Assembly (NCBI GenBank): GCA_044220545.1 | Contig: JBGAQX010000001.1 | Span: 1-64,000, forward strand | Length of the DNA: 64,000 bases | Direction: 5' to 3' | Source of the DNA: Fen-999 sp044220545 | GTDB taxonomy: Bacteria > Pseudomonadota > Gammaproteobacteria > Burkholderiales > Rhodocyclaceae | In this document: piece after piece, positions 58,364 through 64,000 of the stretch | Layout: each line of letters begins with the position of its first letter | Numbering within the stretch: the stretch's first letter is position 1 | Notes under the pieces: model-generated | What the model was told of the DNA's origin: nothing | Databases searched by the model: none | The model's input: only the letters and a program-made list of their open reading frames with translations | Position numbers and translations under genes: made by a program

Positions 58364-59335
58364 CTATTCGGCTTTTGTGTCGCGGCCCATCAGGCGGTCG
58401 ACCACTTCCGCGACCTTGATCCGGCCATCGAGCACGGCGCAGATCGCTTCCGTAATCGGCATTTCCACGCCCAGGCTCGCCGCCCGGCGGGCAACCTCGT
58501 GGGTGGTCATGACGCCTTCGGCGACGTGGCCCAGTTCGCGCTGAATCGCTTCGAGCGGCCGGCCGGATGCGAGCGCCAGGCCGACGCGACGATTGCGCGA
58601 CAGGTCGCCGGTACAGGTGAGGATCAAGTCGCCTAGACCGGCCAGACCCATGAAGGTTTCCCGCTTCGCGCCCAGGGCGACGCCAAAGCGGGTGATTTCG
58701 GCCAAGCCGCGCGTCATCAGCGCGGCCCGGGCGTTGAGGCCCAGACCCAGGCCGTCGCAGATGCCGGTGGCGATGGCCAGCACGTTCTTCACCGCGCCAC
58801 CGACCTCCGCGCCGACGATGTCGTCGTTGGCGTAGATGCGCAGGCGGGAGGTGTGCAAGGCGTCGGCCATGGCGCGGGCGAAGCCGATGTCGCTCGAGGC
58901 CAGGGTAATCGCGGTCGGCAGGCCCTTCGCCACTTCCTCGGCGAAACTGGGACCGGTGAGCGCGCCGCGGGGGGCGGCGGTCTTGGCTTGCGCCACTACC
59001 TGATGCGGCAACAGGCCGGTGCCCGCTTCGAGACCCTTGCAGACCCACAAGAAGGGCAACGCGTCACCCAGCCGGGCCACAGTGCTCCGTAAACCGGCCA
59101 TGGGTGTGGCGATGATGGCGAGATCGGCGTCGGCCAGTAGCGAACCGGCATCGCTGCCAACTTGCAGGCCTTCGGGGAAGGCATGGCCGGGCAGGAACTG
59201 GGTATTTTCCCGGGCGGTGTTCATCGCCTCGGCATGCTCGCCTTGCCAGGTCCACAGGCTGACCGCATGGCGCCCGGCGAAGGCCAAGGCCAGCGCGGTT
59301 CCCCAGGCGCCGGCGCCGAGCACGGCTATCCTCAT
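58364..59335 (-). CDS. gpsA: Glycerol-3-phosphate dehydrogenase [NAD(P)+]
   Basis: 323 residues; makes sn-glycerol-3-P for phospholipids. The Rossmann motif is AVLGAGAWGTALA at residues 3-15. Catalytic Lys lies in EVGGAVKNVLAIATGICDGLGLG, and GLGDLILTCTGDLSRNRRVG is conserved. The chosen ATG gives MRIAVLGAGAWG; the frame is open upstream over the SH3 gene. It lies in a secB-SH3-gpsA run. Confidence 0.96.
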   Translation of the reverse strand: MRIAVLGAGAWGTALALAFAGRHAVSLWTWQGEHAEAMNTARENTQFLPGHAFPEGLQVGSDAGSLLADADLAIIATPMAGLRSTVARLGDALPFLWVCKGLEAGTGLLPHQVVAQAKTAAPRGALTGPSFAEEVAKGLPTAITLASSDIGFARAMADALHTSRLRIYANDDIVGAEVGGAVKNVLAIATGICDGLGLGLNARAALMTRGLAEITRFGVALGAKRETFMGLAGLGDLILTCTGDLSRNRRVGLALASGRPLEAIQRELGHVAEGVMTTHEVARRAASLGVEMPITEAICAVLDGRIKVAEVVDRLMGRDTKAE

Positions 59336-59339
59336 GGGC

Positions 59340-59774
59340 TCAGAAGCCCCAGACCTGGGTGGCCTTGACGAACCCCTGCTGACCGTCGCGATGGCGGACG
59401 CGCGCCCAGCCGGCGGGGCCGGGCTCGACGAATTCCAGCAGGACGCCGGTGGCGGCCTCGAAGACGACCCCCGCGCCATCCTCGGCCTTGGCGCGCACCT
59501 GGGCAATGTCGCCCTTGACGATCAGGTTGCGCCGCTCGGAGAGCAGGCGCTTTTCTATCCAGGCCAGTTCGCCCTTGGCATCGCGCACCTTGACCCAGGC
59601 GTCGAGCGTCACCACCGACTCGACCGGCGTGCCGCGGGCAATCGCATACAGCGGCTTGGCCTGCTGAGACGGGGCATCGTAAAGCAGGGCCGGCTCGACC
59701 ACCGAGCGGTAGTCGAGCGCGTTGGCCGCACCCGCCGCGAGCAGGCCGAAGCTGACCGCCACCAGACGCCGCAT
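59340..59774 (-). CDS. Exported SH3-domain protein
   Basis: 144 residues. A signal peptide (MRRLVAVSFGLLAAGAANA) is followed by two SH3b-like repeats: LYDAPSQQAKPLYAIARGTPVESVV with WVKVRDAKGELAWIEKRLL, and VVFEAATGVLLEFVEPGPAGWARVRHRDGQQGFVKATQVWGF. Such domains often bind peptidoglycan or peptides. It sits 4 bases after secB and 4 before gpsA, so it is surely in the same transcript. The function is not known. Confidence 0.85.
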   Translation of the reverse strand: MRRLVAVSFGLLAAGAANALDYRSVVEPALLYDAPSQQAKPLYAIARGTPVESVVTLDAWVKVRDAKGELAWIEKRLLSERRNLIVKGDIAQVRAKAEDGAGVVFEAATGVLLEFVEPGPAGWARVRHRDGQQGFVKATQVWGF

Positions 59775-59778
59775 CGCC

Positions 59779-60231
59779 TTACTGAACCGGAACCTCGTGG
59801 GGACGCTGCTCGGACTCCAGCCGCTGCCGGTAGATCGCCTCGAAATTGACCGGGGCCAGCAGGACGGGGGGGAAGCCGGCGCGCACCACGGCGTCGGAAA
59901 CCGCTTCGCGCGCGTACGGGAAGAGGATGTTCGGGCAGGCCACGGCGACGATCGGCTCGATGTCTTCCTGGGGCACGTTCTGGATGACGAAAATGCCGGC
60001 CTGGGCGACTTCAACCAGGAACTGGGTCTTTTCGCCGATCTTGGCGGTAACCGTGATCGTCAGGATCACCTCGAAGGTACCCTCGCCGACGGGCGTTCCC
60101 GAAGAGCCCATCTGCACCGCGATTTGCGCCGACTCGCGTTCCAGGAAGCATTGCGGGGCGTTGGGCAGTTCAATCGAGAGATCCTTGACGTAGATCTTCT
60201 CGATGCTGAAAACCGGTTGCTGTTCGCTCAT
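59779..60231 (-). CDS. secB: Protein-export chaperone SecB
   Basis: 150 residues, tetrameric chaperone that keeps preproteins unfolded and delivers them to SecA. FSIEKIYVKDLSIELPNAPQ, the edge strand GTFEVILTITVTAKIGEKTQFLVEVAQAGIF, and CPNILFPYAREAVSDAVVRAGFPPVLLAPVNFEAIY are family hallmarks. It lies 93 bases after grxC, the common grxC-secB-gpsA order. Confidence 0.97.
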   Translation of the reverse strand: MSEQQPVFSIEKIYVKDLSIELPNAPQCFLERESAQIAVQMGSSGTPVGEGTFEVILTITVTAKIGEKTQFLVEVAQAGIFVIQNVPQEDIEPIVAVACPNILFPYAREAVSDAVVRAGFPPVLLAPVNFEAIYRQRLESEQRPHEVPVQ

Positions 60232-60324
60232 GACGGATGAAAACCAAAAAGTGGAAAAGAGGGCGGGATTCTACCGCAGGAGGATTTGGCCGTCGCCTCG
60301 CACAACGACAACCCGCCAGCGGTC

Positions 60325-60582
60325 TTACTGGGCGAGCAGCGGGTCGAGCTTGCCTTGCCGCTCGAGGTCATGCAGATCGTCGCAGCCACCCACATGGGTA
60401 TCGCCGATAAAGATCTGCGGCACGGTGCGACGGCCGGTTCGGGCGGTCATTTCCACGGCGCGGTCCGGATCGAGGTCGATGCGGACCTTGTCGATCTCCG
60501 CGACGCCCTTGCGCTTCAGCAACTGCTCGGCGCGAACACAGTAGGGACAAACCTCCGTGCAGTACATGAGAACCCGTGCCAT
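60325..60582 (-). CDS. grxC: Glutaredoxin 3
   Basis: 85 residues. The active-site dithiol is C12-P-Y-C15 in CTEVCPYCVRAEQLL, with TVPQIFIGDTHVGGCDDL as the cis-Pro and glutathione-binding region. It reduces protein disulfides using glutathione. It starts 9 bases after the rhodanese gene. Confidence 0.95.
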   Translation of the reverse strand: MARVLMYCTEVCPYCVRAEQLLKRKGVAEIDKVRIDLDPDRAVEMTARTGRRTVPQIFIGDTHVGGCDDLHDLERQGKLDPLLAQ

Positions 60583-60591
60583 ATCCCGCCC

Positions 60592-60999
60592 TCAGCCTTT
60601 GGTGGTCACAGGCAGACCGGCACCGGTCCAGGCGCCCAGGCCACCCGACAGATTGAACACTCGATCGAAACCGGCGCGATGCAAGGCACCACAGGCGGAA
60701 GACGAACGATTGCCGCTGGCGCAGCAAACAATCACCGGCCGGCCCTTGAATTTTTCCAGCTCGCTCAGGTGCTTGTTGAGCTGACCGAGCGCGACATGGC
60801 GGGCATTGGGGATATGGCCGGCCGACCATTCATGGGTTTCGCGCACGTCGAGGACCAGCGCATCCTCGCGGTTGATCAGCAAGGTCGCCTCGCTCACCGA
60901 GACCCCCTTGCCGCCGCCACGCACATAGGAAGCGACGAGCATGGCGCCGCTCACCGCGGCAAGCATGACCCACATGATGTTCTGTTGCACGAACTCCAT
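60592..60999 (-). CDS. Membrane-anchored rhodanese-like sulfurtransferase
   Basis: 135 residues. One N-terminal membrane helix (IMWVMLAAVSGAMLVASYV) precedes a single rhodanese domain with LVLDVRETHEWSAGHIPNARHVALGQL. The active-site loop is C93-A-S-G-N-R (CCASGNRSSSA). The domain likely faces the cytoplasm, carrying persulfide sulfur. It lies between the ArsR-type regulator (9 bases upstream) and grxC (9 bases downstream), so the three probably form one transcript linked to thiol/persulfide chemistry. Confidence 0.92.
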   Translation of the reverse strand: MEFVQQNIMWVMLAAVSGAMLVASYVRGGGKGVSVSEATLLINREDALVLDVRETHEWSAGHIPNARHVALGQLNKHLSELEKFKGRPVIVCCASGNRSSSACGALHRAGFDRVFNLSGGLGAWTGAGLPVTTKG

Positions 61000-61008
61000 T
61001 GATTTCCC

Positions 61009-61338
61009 TCAGATTTTGAACCCTGGCACACCACAAAACACTTCACGCATCAGCACGATCAGTTGCAGGGTGCGCTGATCGGCAACGCGATAATAAACGC
61101 GATTGGCGTCCTTGCGCGTCTGAAGGACACCTTTGTCGCGCAGGATGCCCAAGTGCTGGGAAATGTTGCTTTGCGAGGTGCCGACGGCGTCGACGATGTC
61201 TTGTACGCAGACCTCCTGTTCGCCAACCACGCAGAGAATCTTCAAGCGCAGCGGATGGGAGATCGCCTTCAGCGCGCGCGCCGCGGTCTCGATGTGCTCC
61301 TGTTTGTCGATCAGATCCTGAATAGCATAGGCTTCCAT
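61009..61338 (-). CDS. ArsR-family regulator, likely persulfide-sensing (BigR/YgaV type)
   Basis: 109 residues. A winged helix-turn-helix (ISHPLRLKILCVVGEQEVCVQDIVDAVGTSQSNISQHLGILRDKGVL ... RVYYRVAD) is flanked by Cys36 and Cys102. These positions match the Cys pair (RL-x-ILC and the C-terminal FC) that BigR, SqrR and YgaV use to sense reactive sulfur. Cys44 is extra. Metal-site motifs such as ELCVCDL are absent. It heads the rhodanese-grxC unit and is divergent from gpmA. Confidence 0.88.
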   Translation of the reverse strand: MEAYAIQDLIDKQEHIETAARALKAISHPLRLKILCVVGEQEVCVQDIVDAVGTSQSNISQHLGILRDKGVLQTRKDANRVYYRVADQRTLQLIVLMREVFCGVPGFKI

Positions 61339-61374
61339 TGTCTATCCCCTGTGGCTCGTGTGGCTCGTCCGCGA

Positions 61375-61393
61375 ATTCTGAATATTATAGAAT
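61375..61393. promoter_or_regulatory. AT-rich dyad, likely operator of the ArsR-type regulator
   Basis: The imperfect inverted repeat ATTCT-N9-AGAAT, overlapping TATAAT on the minus strand (61384-61389), stands out as AT-rich in a GC-rich region. It is 37-55 bases upstream of the regulator start. Autoregulation through this site is inferred. It could also affect the divergent gpmA. Confidence 0.45.
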
Positions 61394-61468
61394 ACTGTTT
61401 TTGCGCTGCGGCGATTCGCCTTATTATTCGCAGCTAGTCCTCCCTCCCAATTGCCGGTCATGCCCACC

Positions 61469-62215
61469 ATGTACAAGCTCGTGCTGCTCCGCCACGGAGA
61501 ATCCGTCTGGAACAAGGAAAACCGCTTCACTGGCTGGACCGATGTCGGCCTGACGGACAAGGGCCTCGCCGAGGCCAAGATGGCCGGGCAACTGTTGAAG
61601 GAAGGTGGCTTCGCCTTCGACGTGGCATACACCTCGGTATTGAAGCGCGCCATCAAGACGCTCTGGCTCGCCCTCGAGGAAATGGACCGGATGTGGATCC
61701 CGATCCACCACTCCTGGCGCCTCAACGAGCGCCACTACGGCGGCCTGCAAGGTCTCAACAAGGCGGAAACGGCGACCAAGTTCGGCGAGGACCAGGTCAA
61801 GATCTGGCGCCGTTCCTACGACACGCCGCCGCCGGCCCTGGCCGATGGCGACCCGCGCCTGGAAGCCGATGATCCCCGCTACGCCAGCCTGGCACGGGGC
61901 GAATTTCCCAAGACGGAATGCCTGAAGGATACCGTTGCCCGCTTCCTGCCCTACTGGCACGAGACGATCGCCCCGGCCGTCAAGGCGGGCCGGAGCGTCA
62001 TCGTGACCGCCCATGGCAACAGCCTGCGCGCGCTGATCAAGTACCTCGACAATATCTCCGACCAGGAGATCGTCGGCCTCAACGTGCCCACGGGCCAGCC
62101 GCTGGTCTATGAACTGGACGCCGACCTCAAGCCAATCAGGAGCTACTACCTGGGCGACGCGGAGGCCGTCAAGAAGGCGATGGACGCGGTTGCCAATCAA
62201 GGCAAGGCCAAGTAG
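61469..62215 (+). CDS. gpmA: 2,3-bisphosphoglycerate-dependent phosphoglycerate mutase
   Basis: 248 residues, the cofactor-dependent glycolytic mutase. The phospho-His motif LVLLRHGESVWNKENRFTGW is at the N-terminus, and the second His is in VIVTAHGNSLRALIKYL. ERHYGGLQGLNKAETA and ADGDPRLEADDPRYA are typical. The ATG MYKLVLLRHGES was chosen over two starts up to 6 codons upstream. Confidence 0.96.
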   Translation: MYKLVLLRHGESVWNKENRFTGWTDVGLTDKGLAEAKMAGQLLKEGGFAFDVAYTSVLKRAIKTLWLALEEMDRMWIPIHHSWRLNERHYGGLQGLNKAETATKFGEDQVKIWRRSYDTPPPALADGDPRLEADDPRYASLARGEFPKTECLKDTVARFLPYWHETIAPAVKAGRSVIVTAHGNSLRALIKYLDNISDQEIVGLNVPTGQPLVYELDADLKPIRSYYLGDAEAVKKAMDAVANQGKAK

Positions 62216-63500
62216 GGGCGCCATCGGCGGCCTCTGCCTGGCGGCCGCCCTCTACGCCGCCGTCATTGGCGCGTCCGCTGCCGCCTCGCCCGCCGCCTCC
62301 CCGGCGCGAGCTCCGACGTCCCGGAAAGCCGAGCTCAAGGAACAGCAAGGCGAGGTGCGCGAGCGCATCGAGGCCATGCGTCGCGATCTCGCCAAGAGCG
62401 AGGAATCCCAGGCCCAGACGACAGACCAGCTACGCTTGACGGAATCGGCAATATCAGACGCAAACCGCAAGCTGCGACAACTGGCCGATCAGCGCGGCGG
62501 CGTCGAGGCCGAGGTCAAGGAACTCGCGGCGCAGGCCCAGCGCCTGGCACAGCAAACAGAACTCCAGCAAAACCAGTTGTCCCGCCTGCTCGCCCGCCAT
62601 TTCACGCACGGCGCCCGGGTTGAGATGGACGCGCTGCATCAACTGCTCGCCGGCGGCGACCCCAATCAGGCGGCGCTCGACTACTACTTTCTCACCCGCC
62701 TGTCCCAGGCCAAGGCCGACCTGATCGCCGACCTGCGCGACAAGGCGCGGACGAAGAAGCGTCTGACCGACGCCGCGCGCGACAAGAGCAACGAGCTGGC
62801 CGCCATCGAACAGAAGCAGCAGCAGGCACGCGGCGCGCTCCTCGACCAGCAGAAGCAGCGGCAGACCCTGCTGGCCACCATGGCCGACAGGATACGCGGC
62901 CAGCGCCGGGAAATCGGCACTTTGCAGAAGGACGAAAAGCGCCTGGCCCGTCTGCTCGAAGGCCTGACGCGGGTCATCCAGCGACCGCCCCGCGAAACCG
63001 CCAGGCCCGTGCCGACGCGCTCCGGTCAGACGGCCGCCACCGAACGGCCCGCGCCGACCGTACAGAACGAGCGGAGTCCGGATCCGGATCAGGCCGGGGG
63101 CGCCTTTGCCAGCTTGAAGGGCCGGCTGCATTTGCCCGTGCGCGGCGAAGTCGCCGGTCGTTTTGGCAAGCCACGACCGGAAGGCGGCACCACCTGGAAA
63201 GGGCTGTTCATCCGCGCCGCCGAAGGCGGCGACGTCAGAGCCATCGCCGCCGGCCAGGTGGTCTATGCCGATTGGCTGCGGGGCTTCGGCAACTTGCTGG
63301 TGCTCGACCACGGCGACGGCTTCCTGTCGGTCTATGGCAACAACCAGTCATTGCTCAAGGAAACCGGCCAGTCGGTCAGGCCGGGCGACGTTGTGGCCAC
63401 GGTCGGCAACAGCGGTGGCAACCTGGAATCGGGTTTATACTTTGAGATCAGGCATCAAGGCCAGGCATTCGACCCGCTCCGCTGGGTCAGCCTGCGCTGA
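62190..63500 (+). CDS. envC: Murein hydrolase activator EnvC-like protein
   Basis: About 436 residues. No ATG precedes the signal peptide. The TTG at 62190 gives (M)PIKARPSRGAIGGLCLAAALYAAVIGASA and overlaps gpmA by 26 bases, so the start is tentative. A long coiled coil (~45-250) precedes a Pro-rich linker and a LytM domain. The zinc ligands are lost (TTWKGLF replaces HxGxD; LYFEIRH for LHFEIRH), as in EnvC, which activates AmiA/B amidases at the septum instead of cutting. It is followed by ctpA, a conserved order gpmA-envC-ctpA. Confidence 0.88.
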   Translation: MPIKARPSRGAIGGLCLAAALYAAVIGASAAASPAASPARAPTSRKAELKEQQGEVRERIEAMRRDLAKSEESQAQTTDQLRLTESAISDANRKLRQLADQRGGVEAEVKELAAQAQRLAQQTELQQNQLSRLLARHFTHGARVEMDALHQLLAGGDPNQAALDYYFLTRLSQAKADLIADLRDKARTKKRLTDAARDKSNELAAIEQKQQQARGALLDQQKQRQTLLATMADRIRGQRREIGTLQKDEKRLARLLEGLTRVIQRPPRETARPVPTRSGQTAATERPAPTVQNERSPDPDQAGGAFASLKGRLHLPVRGEVAGRFGKPRPEGGTTWKGLFIRAAEGGDVRAIAAGQVVYADWLRGFGNLLVLDHGDGFLSVYGNNQSLLKETGQSVRPGDVVATVGNSGGNLESGLYFEIRHQGQAFDPLRWVSLR

Positions 63501-63523
63501 TACCCTTCTACCACGGAGCACTC

Positions 63524-64000
63524 ATGCGCAGCAAGTTGCAGCAAGCCGGTCTCATCGGTGTCGGCCTCGTCGCCGGCATTCTGATCAGCGTCAATTATTC
63601 GGCGGTCGCCCAGAAAGACGCCATGGGGCCGCTGCCCATCGAGGAATTGCGCACCTTCGCCGACGTCTTCGGCGCGATCAAGCAGGGCTATGTCGAACCC
63701 ATCGAGGACAAGAAGCTGATCACCCACGCGATCAGCGGCATGCTGTCCAACCTTGACCCGCACTCCGCCTATCTCGACGCCGAGTCGTTCAAGGATCTGC
63801 AAGTCAGTACCCAGGGCGAATTCGGCGGGCTGGGCATCGAGGTTGGCATGGAAGACGGCTTCGTGAAAGTGGTTTCACCGATCGAGGACACGCCGGCCGA
63901 TCGCGCCGGCATCAAGGCCGGCGACCTGATCATCAAGCTCGACGACTCGCCGGTGAAGGGTTTGACGCTCTCCGACGCGGTGAAGAAGATGCGCGGCAAA
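63524..64000 (+). CDS. ctpA: C-terminal processing peptidase (S41), 3' truncated by window
   Basis: The first 159 residues of a periplasmic S41 protease. A signal anchor (LIGVGLVAGILISVNYSAVAQ) is followed by LRTFADVFGAIKQGYVEPIEDKKLITHAISGMLSNLDPHSAYLD. A PDZ domain starts GEFGGLGIEVGMEDGFVKVVSPIEDTPADRAGIKAGDLIIKLDD. The catalytic Ser/Lys domain lies beyond the right edge. It is 23 bases after envC with GGAG before the ATG. Confidence 0.92.
   Translation, partial: MRSKLQQAGLIGVGLVAGILISVNYSAVAQKDAMGPLPIEELRTFADVFGAIKQGYVEPIEDKKLITHAISGMLSNLDPHSAYLDAESFKDLQVSTQGEFGGLGIEVGMEDGFVKVVSPIEDTPADRAGIKAGDLIIKLDDSPVKGLTLSDAVKKMRGK

Noticed and set aside
57450..59048. A 532-codon extension of the small helical protein over trmL and gpsA
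   Set aside because: Only the last 129 codons (from MARGDP) look coding; the rest is frame-shifted GC-rich sequence over two clear genes.

Overview
The window is a GC-rich, gene-dense bacterial chromosome segment. Gene content and order point to a Betaproteobacterium, probably near Rhodocyclales (Azoarcus, Dechloromonas or Sulfuritalea type). The indicators are rpe-gph-trpEGDC, rplM-rpsI next to argC-bactofilin-erpA, Coq7-type ubiquinone synthesis, SlmA, cytochrome c4 and a MSHA-type pilus cluster. The placement is inferred from content only. No phage, insertion sequence, CRISPR array or rRNA operon was seen; the one tRNA is tRNA-Ala(CGC).

Layout. 1-2.4 kb: the 3' end of a TonB-like gene, a small YjfB-type motility protein, mltA and apaG. 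2.5-8 kb: a tightly overlapping operon rpe-gph-(Trp leader peptide)-trpE-trpG-trpD-trpC. 8.3-9.4 kb: a porin gene broken by a deletion/frameshift, with a strong terminator. 9.4-13.3 kb (minus): tRNA-Ala, erpA, bactofilin, a coiled-coil membrane protein, argC, rpsI, rplM. 13.3-13.5 kb: a candidate C/U-rich small RNA. 13.5-19.5 kb: OsmC protein, coq7, CNP1-like protein, rppH, proS, a lytic transglycosylase, ffh. 19.5-25.6 kb: CcsA-like protein, CorC-like protein and the type IVa pilus genes pilB-pilC-pilD. 25.7-29.9 kb: FmdB zinc ribbon, DUF502 protein, aspS, a secreted barnase-type RNase with its barstar, nudB, a CWC protein. 30-38.6 kb: hsp20, argB, slmA, cheZ-like, hemB, a sigma-E-type small RNA gene, engB, cytochrome c4, msrQ, a 51-residue basic protein, bioC, bioB, comF. 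38.6-57.3 kb (minus): a TonB-dependent receptor and a complete MSHA-type pilus locus in the order mshE-G-B-A-Q-C-D-O-P then mshI-I2-J-K-L-M-N. 57.4-64 kb: a small helical protein, trmL, gpsA, an SH3 protein, secB, grxC, a membrane rhodanese with an ArsR-type regulator, gpmA, envC and the 5' part of ctpA.

How the genes work together. Most are housekeeping: Trp, Arg, heme, biotin and ubiquinone synthesis, translation, SRP/SecB export and cell-wall turnover. Two surface-filament systems stand out: PilBCD of the type IVa pilus or secretion apparatus, and the MSHA locus. No dedicated prepilin peptidase was found inside the MSHA locus, so PilD probably processes both sets of prepilins.

The least ordinary signals are regulatory or small: a Trp-codon-rich leader peptide starting inside the gph stop codon; a sigma-E-like promoter followed by four hairpins with C-rich loops; a second candidate small RNA with anti-Shine-Dalgarno tracts; a terminator-less double hairpin between the pilin mshA and mshQ; and an ArsR regulator with the cysteine pair of persulfide sensors beside a rhodanese. 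None of these was tested by search or folding software.
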